DNA of 64,000 nt from Synechococcus sp. BL107 (GCF_000153805.1 NZ_DS022298.1:318616-382615), one strand, 5' to 3'; positions 17,725-25,692 are shown, counted from the first letter of the stretch. Notes: generated from the sequence alone by a model not told the origin. A program made the numbers and translations.

Positions 17725-18873
17725 ATGCAGGACAAGCTCACCTTGATGATTCCGGGACCAACCCCGGTTCCCGAAACGGTGCTGAAGGCGATGGGACGTC
17801 ATCCCATTGGTCACCGCAGCGGTGAGTTCCAAGCCATCGTGCGGCGCACGACTGAGCAATTGAAATGGCTGCACCAAACCAGCAGCGATGTGCTTGTGAT
17901 TACGGGCAGTGGCACGGCAGCCATGGAAGCCGGAATGATCAATACCCTCAGCCGTGGAGACAAAGTTCTTTGCGGAGACAACGGCAAGTTCGGAGAGCGT
18001 TGGGTGAAAGTGGCTCGCGCCTACGGACTTGAAGTGAACGTGGTGACAGCGGAATGGGGACAGCCGCTGGACCCCGAAGCCTTCCGTACTGCACTAGAGG
18101 CCGATACCGAAAAGCAAATCAAGGCCGTCGTCCTCACCCACTCGGAAACATCCACGGGCGTCATCAACGACCTTGAGACGATTGCTCGTTACGTCAAGGC
18201 TCACGGGACAGCCCTGACGATCGCAGATTGCGTCACAAGCCTTGGCGCGTCCAATGTGCCCATGGATGCTTGGGGGCTGGATGTGGTGGCCTCTGGTTCC
18301 CAGAAGGGATACATGCTTCCGCCGGGTCTCAGTTTTGTAGCGATGAGTGATCGCGCCTGGGCGGCTTACGCAACGTCAGACCTTCCCAAGTTTTACCTCG
18401 ATCTCGGCCCCTACCGAAAAACGGCTGCAAAAGACAGCAACCCATTCACGCCAGCGGTGAACCTTTACTTCGGGCTTGAAGCAGCGCTCGACATGATGCA
18501 AAAAGAAGGGCTTGAGGCAATTTTTGCGCGCCATGAGCGCCATCGTGCAGCGGCCCAAGCAGGCATGGAAGCGATCGGGCTACCTCTGTTTGCTGCCACG
18601 GGTCATGGCAGTCCTGCTATTACCGCCGTGGCTCCTGAGGGATTGGACGCAGAGCTTCTGCGCAAAACAGTGAAAGAGAAATTCGACATCCTTTTAGCCG
18701 GGGGGCAAGATCACCTCAAAGGCAAAGTGTTTCGCATCGGGCACTTGGGATATGTTTGCGATCGAGATGTATTGACGGCCGTGTCCGCCATTGAAGCCAC
18801 ATTGCATTCATTAGGACTGCACAAAGGCACGATGGGTGCAGGAGTTGCAGCGACATCTGCAGCGCTGGGCTGA
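17725..18873 (+). CDS. Alanine-glyoxylate/serine-pyruvate type aminotransferase (class V)
   Basis: The 382-residue PLP enzyme begins MQDKLTLMIPGPTPVPETVL and has HRSGEFQAIVRRTTEQL, ITGSGTAAMEAGMIN, THSETSTGVIN and VASGSQKGYMLPPGLSF with the PLP Lys. It belongs to the small class V aminotransferases that use glyoxylate or serine; in cyanobacteria such enzymes are linked to photorespiratory glycolate metabolism or serine breakdown. ATG 17725 fits the family; an earlier start at 17680 would add 15 unrelated residues. It diverges from cbiD, with their 5' ends less than about 100 bp apart. Confidence 0.92.
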   Translation: MQDKLTLMIPGPTPVPETVLKAMGRHPIGHRSGEFQAIVRRTTEQLKWLHQTSSDVLVITGSGTAAMEAGMINTLSRGDKVLCGDNGKFGERWVKVARAYGLEVNVVTAEWGQPLDPEAFRTALEADTEKQIKAVVLTHSETSTGVINDLETIARYVKAHGTALTIADCVTSLGASNVPMDAWGLDVVASGSQKGYMLPPGLSFVAMSDRAWAAYATSDLPKFYLDLGPYRKTAAKDSNPFTPAVNLYFGLEAALDMMQKEGLEAIFARHERHRAAAQAGMEAIGLPLFAATGHGSPAITAVAPEGLDAELLRKTVKEKFDILLAGGQDHLKGKVFRIGHLGYVCDRDVLTAVSAIEATLHSLGLHKGTMGAGVAATSAALG

Positions 18874-18910
18874 TCAAAAAGCCAATGGGTGAGTGCAATC
18901 TCGCCTATAT

Positions 18911-18982
18911 GCGGGTGTAATTCAGTGGTAGAATGTCAGCTTCCCAAGCTGGACGTCGCCGGTTCGAATCCGGTCACCCGCT
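18911..18982 (+). tRNA. tRNA-Gly (anticodon CCC)
   Basis: A full cloverleaf can be drawn over 72 nt. The acceptor arms GCGGGTG and CACCCGC pair over 7 bp with discriminator T at 18982. The D-loop is ATTCAGTGGTAGAAT, the anticodon arm TCAGC/GCTGG encloses loop TTCCCAA (anticodon CCC, reading GGG), and the T arm GCCGG-TTCGAAT-CCGGT is perfect. CCA is not encoded. It stands alone between the aminotransferase and a run of small genes. Confidence 0.96.
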
Positions 18983-19000
18983 TTGTAAATTGCCGAGATA

Positions 19001-19213
19001 TTAAGAGCGAGGTTTGATAATTTGCATCACCTGCGGGCCAACAGCTCCAGCACGACGCTCATGGCTCAGTGCTTTGAGAATAAACGAACCAGCATCTGAA
19101 GTTTGCCCTGCTTCCGCACATAGCCGAGCTCGCTCGAACAGGTCGCGAGCAGCTAATTCATGATCTTGACGCTTATCAGAAGCGCTCTCAGATCGCACCA
19201 GAGTGAGAGGCAA
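19001..19213 (-). CDS. Small conserved-looking hypothetical protein, 70 residues
   Basis: The product is soluble and helical (ELAARDLFERARLCAEAGQT, then SFILKALSHERRAGAVGPQV) and ends in a basic tail (IIKPRS). I recall similar short proteins in marine picocyanobacteria but cannot name a family. ATG 19213 is the only reasonable start. The helix-turn-helix spacing is somewhat TPR-like, too short to claim. It faces the tRNA-Gly gene tail to tail. Confidence 0.65.
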   Translation of the reverse strand: MPLTLVRSESASDKRQDHELAARDLFERARLCAEAGQTSDAGSFILKALSHERRAGAVGPQVMQIIKPRS

Positions 19214-19327
19214 AAGAAATTGATTTATATACTCGAATCATACTACCGGAGAGACAATTTAACGCCAACGTATTTTTGAAAGTATGTTCGAAATGATCAA
19301 CAGTAAAATTTTTCTAAGCAATATTCA

Positions 19328-19492
19328 CTAGGTACCAGGCTCTTCCGCATTGCCACCTAGATCCGCGATGCGGTCCTGCAAGACACGGCAGCGCGATTGG
19401 TCACCTTTGGCTTCGGCATGGGCCAAGGCGAATTCCAATTTCTCCAATTGGTGCCCCCCCTCAAGAAAACCCGACTTGGACCAGATGGTCAT
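19328..19492 (-). CDS. Small hypothetical protein, about 54 residues
   Basis: From ATG 19492 the product begins MTIWSKSGFLEGGHQLEKLE and continues with an Ala/Glu-rich helix (FALAHAEAKGDQSRCRVLQ) and ends GGNAEEPGT. The pattern looks like a short cyanobacterial protein with one helical hairpin, but no family is named. An in-frame ATG at 19558 would extend it to 76 residues with a less protein-like N-terminus; which start is used is not settled by a clear ribosome site. The 114 bp before the next gene (19214-19327) hold nothing recognisable. Confidence 0.6.
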   Translation of the reverse strand: MTIWSKSGFLEGGHQLEKLEFALAHAEAKGDQSRCRVLQDRIADLGGNAEEPGT

Positions 19493-19596
19493 TCCGTGCA
19501 AGGTCTGGGATGGCTTGAGCGAATTACAAGCATGGGAGGCGGGAATGGTGGACGCCATAGTTGCCTTTCTTTTTATTTTGGCACCCGCTGCTACCC

Positions 19597-19893
19597 CTAT
19601 GCGGCCTCGCAGTGCAGGTGCTCGTCGTTTTGATCGTGCGATGTCGCATCGAAACCGCTGAGATCAGTGCTCTCCAAGAGCTCTCGGGTTTCGCGCAACA
19701 GGGTTTCGATGCCATCCAATGTGGCCAATTCCTCGTCGGGCACATTGTTTCCATCCTTGAGCTGCTGGCGCAGTTGGAGCTCCATCACCTCCTGCCGCTG
19801 CTCAATCTTCACCAGGCGCTGGGATAAAGCCGTGATCGTTTGCGCCAAATCTTCAGCGGTACGGGTGATCCGGAAAGACACAGATGACGTCAT
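19597..19893 (-). CDS. Hypothetical coiled-coil protein, 98 residues
   Basis: The sequence is dominated by a predicted coiled coil (about residues 10-45, LAQTITALSQRLVKIEQRQE and onward) and a second helix (LATLDGIETLLRETRELLE), with a polar His/Asp-rich tail (HDQNDEHLHCEAA). No membrane segment is seen. ATG 19893 is chosen over TTG 19896. It is divergent from the AbrB-family gene, with 81 bp between starts. Function unknown. Confidence 0.65.
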   Translation of the reverse strand: MTSSVSFRITRTAEDLAQTITALSQRLVKIEQRQEVMELQLRQQLKDGNNVPDEELATLDGIETLLRETRELLESTDLSGFDATSHDQNDEHLHCEAA

Positions 19894-19974
19894 CAATCAA
19901 ACAATCACTGCACAAATGACAACACAAGAGCCGTGCTGCCTCAAGATCAAACTGATATGGCTGCATAAATCTCG

Positions 19975-20490
19975 ATGTCACCTCTGGCAACGCTGATGCT
20001 CTACTTGTTGGCCGGAACCAGTCTCGGGCTACTGGCTCTCCTGAGTGGAATTCCGGCAGCACCCCTCGCTGGTGCACTGCTTGGAGCCGGGATCGTGAGT
20101 ATGAGCGGTCAGTTGGATCAAGCGGCATGGCCAACAGGGACACGCACGATTCTCGAAATCGGGATCGGCACGGTGATTGGAACAGGATTGACCCGGGCCT
20201 CTCTCGAACAATTGCAGGTCCTTTGGAGACCGGCATTGCTGATCACGGTCACCCTTGTACTGACGGGCATCGTGATTGGCCTGTGGAGCAGTCGCTTGCT
20301 TGGGATCGACCCGGTTGTGGCCCTACTCGGGGCTGCACCGGGAGGGATTAGCGGCATGAGCTTAGTGGGGGCTGAATTCGGAGTCGGCGCAGCTGTCGCC
20401 GCCTTGCATGCGGTCCGCTTGATCACCGTTCTGCTGGTGCTTCCCCTGGTAGTGCGATTGGTTCTCCCCTCAAGCCTTGGACAACCCTGA
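19975..20490 (+). CDS. AbrB-family membrane protein (PF05145-like)
   Basis: The 171-residue protein is almost entirely hydrophobic, with about five membrane segments (for example LMLYLLAGTSLGLLALLSGI at residues 7-26 and PALLITVTLVLTGIVIGLW). The motif LLGAAPGGISGMSLVGAEFG is characteristic of the AbrB duplication domain family, whose members are small putative transporters of unclear substrate. A full-size AbrB protein has two copies; this has one, as in many cyanobacterial members. It starts at ATG 19975. Confidence 0.75.
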   Translation: MSPLATLMLYLLAGTSLGLLALLSGIPAAPLAGALLGAGIVSMSGQLDQAAWPTGTRTILEIGIGTVIGTGLTRASLEQLQVLWRPALLITVTLVLTGIVIGLWSSRLLGIDPVVALLGAAPGGISGMSLVGAEFGVGAAVAALHAVRLITVLLVLPLVVRLVLPSSLGQP

Positions 20491-20548
20491 CCAAGACTCG
20501 ACAGTGCGCTTGTAATCGATACGTTGGGTCCATCTGATTCCGAGACCC

Positions 20549-20962
20549 ATGCCCCGCTTCGGTCCTCAGCTAGCCCTCACCACCGTTGCTCTAATCGGTG
20601 CCCTCATTGGAGGCACCCAACCGGTCCAGGCGGGCAAATCATCAGATGAGAAAGGGGCCAAGATTTACTGCTTTATGCGCTCGAGTGGCAACGACCACAA
20701 CGTGAGTTGGAATGCGGCGTATGCCGTGATTAAGCGCCAAGGCGGACAACTTTTTAAAACGTCGCCGGAACACGCCTCTGTGATGATCACAGAAGCCGTG
20801 GTTCAAGACCCCGGAAATTTCCCCGATTGCGGCCGCTACCTCGGTGATCTGTTCGGAGGTTCCCCCAACAAAGCAGCCACAACAACATCCCTTGGAACAA
20901 GCACCACCGGCACAACCAATTCTGAGTCCAACAGCGTGGACGACGAGCGCTACAGCTATTAG
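20549..20962 (+). CDS. Secreted small protein, DUF6554-like
   Basis: The 137-residue product has an N-terminal signal peptide (LALTTVALIGALIGGTQPVQAG, cleavage near residue 29) and a conserved-looking core with two Cys (KIYCFMRSSGNDHNVSWNAA, then EAVVQDPGNFPDCGRYLGDL), which could form a disulfide outside the membrane. I associate this pattern with the picocyanobacterial DUF6554 family, by memory. The C-terminal 35 residues are Ser/Thr/Asn-rich and low in complexity. Its TAG stop overlaps the probable start of the following lipoprotein gene. Confidence 0.7.
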   Translation: MPRFGPQLALTTVALIGALIGGTQPVQAGKSSDEKGAKIYCFMRSSGNDHNVSWNAAYAVIKRQGGQLFKTSPEHASVMITEAVVQDPGNFPDCGRYLGDLFGGSPNKAATTTSLGTSTTGTTNSESNSVDDERYSY

Positions 20963-21347
20963 CCCCCCACGGGTCGCTGCACTCGCCCTATCGACTCTCC
21001 TCGTTTGTTTAACGGGATGTCAGTCCCAAAAAACACCGACCCAAAAGACAGGGCCTATCTCCACTGAGACAAGCTGCTTAAAGCAGTACCAAGTCTCTGA
21101 ACCCAATCGTGCGCTTCAGGCCTGCGATGACGCCATTGCTGCAAACCCTGATCAACCCGAGCTCCTGCGAGATCGGGCCTTCATCTACACCCTGAAGGGC
21201 CAGTATCAGAAAGCCTGTACGGATGTAGCCGCAGGCTTAAAGCTGATTCGTGAGTCAAAAGCTCCGGTTGACCCGATGCTGACCCATGAGTTGGACGTGC
21301 GTCAGGCCACCTGCAAACACGCTCGGACCATCGCCGGCAACGACTGA
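20958..21347 (+). CDS. Putative lipoprotein with TPR-like helices
   Basis: The frame contains a signal sequence with lipobox (RVAALALSTLLVCLTGCQS) and then a TPR-like region (QVSEPNRALQACDDAIAANP, ELLRDRAFIYTLKGQYQKAC). No ATG, GTG or TTG occurs just before the signal peptide; ATT at 20958, overlapping the stop of the upstream gene, would give a normal 20-residue signal, whereas TTG 20892 or ATG 20844 would give long atypical extensions inside the upstream gene. The start is therefore uncertain. The 3' end overlaps the convergent helicase gene by 46 bp. Function unknown. Confidence 0.65.
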   Translation: MSPPRVAALALSTLLVCLTGCQSQKTPTQKTGPISTETSCLKQYQVSEPNRALQACDDAIAANPDQPELLRDRAFIYTLKGQYQKACTDVAAGLKLIRESKAPVDPMLTHELDVRQATCKHARTIAGND

Positions 21348-22924
21348 CGCTCCAAGCTTTGACGACGGGGTCCCAGCAGCACTTCGATGCGTTCGGCCTT
21401 GCTCGCCAACAAACCATCCACCAACTGATCCGCGGGACCCAGTTGCAACCAATGGCACGTGAGCCCGTCACCCATCCCAAGGCGATGGCAGCGATCTTCG
21501 GCCTGCTCGAGATCACCAGGAGTCCAGGGCCTCTCCAAAAGCACAACATGTCGAGCACGATGCAGCGTGAAACCAAGGGATCCAGTGCCATACGTTGCCA
21601 ACAAGCAATTACTTTTTCCCTGCTGAAAACGATCCACCGATTGCTGACGTTCAAGAGGACGCTGTCTTCCGGTCATCAGCTCCCCACCAATCCGTTGATG
21701 CAACAACTGAAGCGGTGCAATAAACGCGCTGAACAGCACAACAGCGTGCCCCTGCTGATGCAGCTGGTACAACAACTGTTCGGCAGCAGACAGCTTGAAT
21801 TCCGCAGCGATTTGACGCATCGCCGTTAACACCGCCAACGGCTCAGCATCAGAACGCACCTCACCGAGTTGGGCCCGACGGCGGTAGTCCTCCACCACCA
21901 AGTCCACTCGATGGTCAAAGCCGATGGACGTGTCGTCTGGCAAGACAATTGGGTGAAGCTGACGCTGCTTTGGCGGGAGATCCACCACCTGTCGCTTGCG
22001 GCGATGAAGGATTAGTGGACGCGTTAATCGACGCAACTCCTCCAACTGACTCACGCCGGCGGCCTCCCAGCGCTTCCCCGCCTTGCCTTCCCGCCAGTGG
22101 CCCTGGCAATAGCGCTCCTCAAATATCCGCTGATCGCGGGCGATGGGGTGATCGATCGCCGCTAATAGAGGAAAAAGCTGCGATGGACGACCATTTTTCA
22201 TTGGTGTCCCGGTGAGCATCCAGATCGCCCGCAAACGCGGGTGCCGCGCCAAACGGAGCAAACCCGCCGTGCGTTGAGCTTTCATCGACTGGGCGTAATG
22301 GGCCTCATCAACAACAAGCAACGTGCCCGCAGCAGGCAGTGCATCGGGTAACCGCGCCCAACTCACCAATTGCAGCGAAAGGCCAACGGCATCCGCCTCT
22401 CGCCGCCAATGGGGGTGGAGTCCCACCGGAGCAACCACCAAAACACGCACCTCAGCGCAGCGCACCATCGCCCGCGCCGCCAACAGTGCGGTGAGGGTTT
22501 TTCCAAGGCCCATTTCATCGGCCAAAACCGCCCCACGACGCGCCAAGAGCCAGCGGGCACCAGAGCGTTGATGCAACAGCGGCGTGCGACCATCCGGGAG
22601 GTTCTGCTTCAAATCAGCCGCAGCCACAAGCTGCCGATGCTGAGGCAGCGGAGGAAGAGGCAGACGAGACCAAGCCAGCCATTCCTCTAAAGCGGCCGTG
22701 ACTGCGAAACGGCGACCAAACTGCTGCTGGAGAACCCCAGCCGCGGCCAGGGGGAATTCCCAACCACGCGCCGGCCCATTCCAACGGCCACGGGGGCGAA
22801 TCTGACGGAGTTGCGCTTGCGTGACCGCATCGAAGGGGCTCACCACCCGAATCAGACCAGCAGGCGACAGATCAAGACAGCATCGAGACGTGATCAATGT
22901 GGTGATCGACGCCTTCACAGACAA
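21302..22924 (-). CDS. SNF2-family helicase, SMARCAL1/HARP-like
   Basis: This 540-residue ATPase has helicase motif I DEMGLGKT, motif II DEAH (VVDEAHYAQS), motif III LTGTPMKNG, and a second RecA domain with VLFSAFIAPLQ and SLGFTLHRARHVVLLERPW then DLEQAEDRCHRLGM (motif V/VI). Before motif I a segment (RGRWNGPARGWEFPLAAAGV) resembles the HARP module that in SMARCAL1 drives fork remodelling and strand annealing. It is compact, with no chromatin-type extensions. GTG 22924 is the start used. It diverges from an HNH nuclease gene, and its end overlaps the lipoprotein gene. Confidence 0.9.
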   Translation of the reverse strand: MSVKASITTLITSRCCLDLSPAGLIRVVSPFDAVTQAQLRQIRPRGRWNGPARGWEFPLAAAGVLQQQFGRRFAVTAALEEWLAWSRLPLPPLPQHRQLVAAADLKQNLPDGRTPLLHQRSGARWLLARRGAVLADEMGLGKTLTALLAARAMVRCAEVRVLVVAPVGLHPHWRREADAVGLSLQLVSWARLPDALPAAGTLLVVDEAHYAQSMKAQRTAGLLRLARHPRLRAIWMLTGTPMKNGRPSQLFPLLAAIDHPIARDQRIFEERYCQGHWREGKAGKRWEAAGVSQLEELRRLTRPLILHRRKRQVVDLPPKQRQLHPIVLPDDTSIGFDHRVDLVVEDYRRRAQLGEVRSDAEPLAVLTAMRQIAAEFKLSAAEQLLYQLHQQGHAVVLFSAFIAPLQLLHQRIGGELMTGRQRPLERQQSVDRFQQGKSNCLLATYGTGSLGFTLHRARHVVLLERPWTPGDLEQAEDRCHRLGMGDGLTCHWLQLGPADQLVDGLLASKAERIEVLLGPRRQSLERQSLPAMVRACLQVA

Positions 22925-23045
22925 CCACCTTAATGACTTTGAGGACGACAGTGGTGATTGGCATCAATTTTTACATCAACGGGATCATATTTACGAAAAT
23001 GCAGCGCTCGACACATTGACGAGACTGGCAGTTCAGGCAAAATGA
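22890..23045 (+). CDS. Candidate small acidic ORF before the HNH gene
   Basis: From GTG 22890 a 51-residue product (MINVVIDAFTDNHLNDFEDD at its start) is acidic and ends NAALDTLTRLAVQAK. It ends 19 bp before the HNH start, and GAGAG lies between them. The residue composition looks more protein-like than most antisense frames, but the first 35 bp overlap the 5' end of the helicase gene on the other strand, and I know no family. It could instead be 5' untranslated sequence. Confidence 0.35.
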   Translation: MINVVIDAFTDNHLNDFEDDSGDWHQFLHQRDHIYENAALDTLTRLAVQAK

Positions 23046-23064
23046 ACTCAACCGAGAGATTCGG

Positions 23065-23475
23065 ATGCACAACAGAGATGCAGTCTTTCTAGATGAACTC
23101 TGTCCTAAATTGCGCGTTCGAAGATGGCGACAATCACTCCATACTCATACTGGTAAAAGTTGTATTTATTGCGGCAAACCTTCTGAATCAATTGATCATC
23201 TTGTTCCGCGGGCCAAAGGTGGGCTCAGCGTGACCGAAAACTGTGTGCCTGCTTGCCTCTCTTGCAACGGACAAAAATCAGATTCAGATGTTTTCGAGTG
23301 GTATCGGCAGCAGCGCTTCTACGACCCCCGTCGCGCAATGGCCATTCGCGCTTGGATCGACGGTGACATTCGCCTTGCCCTTCGCCTCCTGCAATGGGCT
23401 CAGCCCGATCAGACTCACGCACCAGAGATGAACGCACCGAAGACCGACCCATCCATTGGGTTTCAAGCTGCTTAA
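23065..23475 (+). CDS. HNH endonuclease
   Basis: The 136-residue protein has a clear HNH/ββα-Me core: CIYCGKPSESIDHLVPRAKG with the first Cys pair and the Asp-His of the active site, then ENCVPACLSCNGQKSD with the Asn and second Cys pair binding zinc. The C-terminal part (WYRQQRFYDPRRAMAIRAWI and LALRLLQWA) is common in cyanobacterial HNH proteins. ATG 23065 is preceded by GAGAG at a suitable distance. DNA nicking or cleavage is expected; its target is not known. It is divergent from the SNF2 helicase gene. Confidence 0.88.
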   Translation: MHNRDAVFLDELCPKLRVRRWRQSLHTHTGKSCIYCGKPSESIDHLVPRAKGGLSVTENCVPACLSCNGQKSDSDVFEWYRQQRFYDPRRAMAIRAWIDGDIRLALRLLQWAQPDQTHAPEMNAPKTDPSIGFQAA

Positions 23476-23479
23476 CGCA

Positions 23480-23647
23480 CTACCAAACCCGGCAAACATC
23501 AAAGGAATGGTGCCGCTGACAAATTGTGGCCTGGGCTCGAGGATCTTCAGGAGCCAACAGAAAGGCAACACCGAACACGAGTGCGGCGAAGATGGTTCGT
23601 GTGAGCACACCACCAATCTTTGAGGAACGCAGAGATGAGTCCGTCAT
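23480..23647 (-). CDS. Small exported or membrane-anchored protein, 55 residues
   Basis: The product starts MTDSSLRSSKIGGVLTRTIF, continues with a hydrophobic helix (FAALVFGVAFLLAPEDPRAQA) and ends ICQRHHSFDVCRVW. The hydrophobic segment followed by AQA looks like a signal peptide, leaving a short tail with two Cys. I recall similar endings in marine Synechococcus proteins. ATG 23647 is the only plausible start, and the stop lies 4 bp from the HNH stop, tail to tail. Function unknown. Confidence 0.6.
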   Translation of the reverse strand: MTDSSLRSSKIGGVLTRTIFAALVFGVAFLLAPEDPRAQATICQRHHSFDVCRVW

Positions 23648-23679
23648 GCGATCAAAACTAAACTAATACAGGTGTACTG

Positions 23680-24603
23680 ATGCTCTCAGCGCTTGTCAAG
23701 CGATGTCGTCCTCTACCAGCGCATGCACGACTACTGGTGCTTGGAGGTGGTTACAGCGGTCGTTGTATTGCACAACTCGCCCGACAGTTGGGCACACCAG
23801 TGCTGTGTACCCGTCGCGTTGCAGGACAACCCGATGCCGACCTGATCTTCGACAGCAGCAACAGCCGACGGCCTGATCCCAGCGCGCTTCAAGGCATCAC
23901 CCACCTACTCAGCACCATTCCTCCTCAACAACAGGGGGGCGATCCCGTGATCTCCACCCTGCTGCCACTGCTGAAGACGCTTCCACTGGAATGGGCGGGC
24001 TACCTCTCAACAACCGGCGTCTACGGCAATCGCAACGGCGGATGGGTGCAGGAAAACGATCCACCAGACCCGGGCTTAGATCGAAGTCGCCGTCGGCTGC
24101 AGTGCGAACAGGCTTGGTTGAACTCGGGCCTACCGGTACAAATTTTGCGGTTACCTGGGATCTATGGACCTGGACGCTCTGTGCTCGATTCCCTCAGGCA
24201 AGGCAAAGCACGGTTGATCAACAAACCTGGCCAAGTGTTTTGCCGCATTCACGTCGAAGACATTGCTGGCGCCTGTTGGCATTTGATCGATCACTCCAAC
24301 TCCACTCCAAACGATCGACCATCCATCGTGAACGTGGTGGATGACGAACCCACGGCACCCGCTGATCTCGTTCGCCACGGAGCATCTCTCCTCGGCTGCG
24401 CACTCCCCAAGGAAGAGCACTACGACGAGATTTGCAGCGAAATGAGTCCGATGGGACGATCCTTTTGGAGTGAGAACCGCCGCGTGAGCAACCACCTCCT
24501 CTGCCGTGATTTGAACTATTCGCTCCTCTATCCAACCTTTCGAGAGGGTTTGCAGGACTGCCTAGAACAAGACAGATTGCATTTCAGTTCTCCAGACCCC
24601 TAA
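23680..24603 (+). CDS. NAD(P)-dependent epimerase/dehydratase, atypical SDR (YeeZ-like)
   Basis: The 307-residue protein has a Rossmann motif (LLVLGGGYSGRCIAQLAR, about residues 18-35), YLSTTGVYGNRNGGWVQE, LRLPGIYGPGRSVLDSL and HVEDIAGACWHLI. The expected YxxxK is altered: the position after the YGNRNGG segment reads RRRLQCEQAWL, as in atypical SDRs such as YeeZ that lack the catalytic Tyr-Lys. A nucleotide-sugar or unknown reductase role is possible; no pathway neighbour points to a substrate. ATG 23680 diverges from the 55-residue gene by 32 bp. Confidence 0.8.
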   Translation: MLSALVKRCRPLPAHARLLVLGGGYSGRCIAQLARQLGTPVLCTRRVAGQPDADLIFDSSNSRRPDPSALQGITHLLSTIPPQQQGGDPVISTLLPLLKTLPLEWAGYLSTTGVYGNRNGGWVQENDPPDPGLDRSRRRLQCEQAWLNSGLPVQILRLPGIYGPGRSVLDSLRQGKARLINKPGQVFCRIHVEDIAGACWHLIDHSNSTPNDRPSIVNVVDDEPTAPADLVRHGASLLGCALPKEEHYDEICSEMSPMGRSFWSENRRVSNHLLCRDLNYSLLYPTFREGLQDCLEQDRLHFSSPDP

Positions 24604-24673
24604 GGCTCGCCAATCAACAACTGATTCAACCCCCACGAGCAACAACCCCAGCAGCAGAAAGCGCAGCACAGCC

Positions 24674-25690
24674 ATGGGTTTTCCTGATCTCATCAACCCT
24701 AAACAAACGATCGTGATCGCCCTTGGCGATCCCGCAGGCATTGGGATGGAAGTGGTGCTAAAGGCTCTTGGCTCGAATGCTTTACCTCACACCATCGAAC
24801 CCATCCTGGTGGGTTGTCGCAGCAGCTTGGATGCGGTCTATCAGCGGTTACGGAGCACTACATCAGCGCCCCTGGCTGATCCAGCGCAACTCACCATCGA
24901 TGATCAGCCGCTGCAAAAAGCTGTTCTATCCGGGGCCCCAAGCATCGAAGGAGGAGCCGCAGGTTTCCGCTGGCTCACCAGAGCGGTGACGCTGTTGCAG
25001 CACAGCCAGGCACGCGCCCTCGTAACAGCACCCATTGCCAAGCATCTCTGGCATGCGGCTGGGCATCGCTATCCAGGCCAAACAGAACGCTTGGCTGAAC
25101 TCGCTGGCAGTGACCACTCATCCATGCTGTTTACAGCGATGTCGCCCTACAGCACATGGCGGCTGAACACCTTGTTGGCCACCACCCATATCCCTCTCGG
25201 AGCGGTTGCTCGAACGCTCACGCCAGAGCTAGTCCGTCACAAGCTGAACGTGCTCTTGGACTTCTGTCGACGATTCAATCCGCATCCTCACCTTGTGGTC
25301 TCAGGACTCAATCCCCATGCGGGAGAAGCCGGACAATTGGGCACAGAGGAAATGACCTGGCTCACACCATTAATCGAAAGTTGGCGAGTCCAACATCCCG
25401 AGATACGTCTGGATGGCCCCCTTCCCCCAGATACGTGTTGGCTTAGCGCAGCACAAGCTTGGAATCAGCCAAATCAGTCAGGACCCGATGGGTTTCTTGC
25501 CCTGTATCACGACCAAGGGCTCATCCCGGTGAAGTTGATGGCCTTCGATGCTGCCGTGAACACCACCTTGGAATTGCCCTTTTTGAGAACATCACCCGAT
25601 CACGGCACGGGGTTTGACATCGCGACCAAGGGAATCGCACGACCGGACAGCATGATCGCCGCCATTCAGGCCGCTTGGGAGCTGAGCTGA
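24674..25690 (+). CDS. pdxA: 4-hydroxythreonine-4-phosphate dehydrogenase
   Basis: PdxA oxidises 4-phosphohydroxy-L-threonine in the deoxyxylulose-dependent route to pyridoxal phosphate. The 338-residue sequence has the N-terminal ALGDPAGIGMEVVLKAL, VTAPIAKHLWHAAGHRYPGQTE, the metal-ligand regions SGLNPHAGEAGQLG and YHDQGLIPVKLMAFD, and SPDHGTGFDIATKG. The start is ATG 24674. The stop is 2 bp from that of the convergent accB. Confidence 0.96.
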   Translation: MGFPDLINPKQTIVIALGDPAGIGMEVVLKALGSNALPHTIEPILVGCRSSLDAVYQRLRSTTSAPLADPAQLTIDDQPLQKAVLSGAPSIEGGAAGFRWLTRAVTLLQHSQARALVTAPIAKHLWHAAGHRYPGQTERLAELAGSDHSSMLFTAMSPYSTWRLNTLLATTHIPLGAVARTLTPELVRHKLNVLLDFCRRFNPHPHLVVSGLNPHAGEAGQLGTEEMTWLTPLIESWRVQHPEIRLDGPLPPDTCWLSAAQAWNQPNQSGPDGFLALYHDQGLIPVKLMAFDAAVNTTLELPFLRTSPDHGTGFDIATKGIARPDSMIAAIQAAWELS

Positions 25691-25692
25691 GC

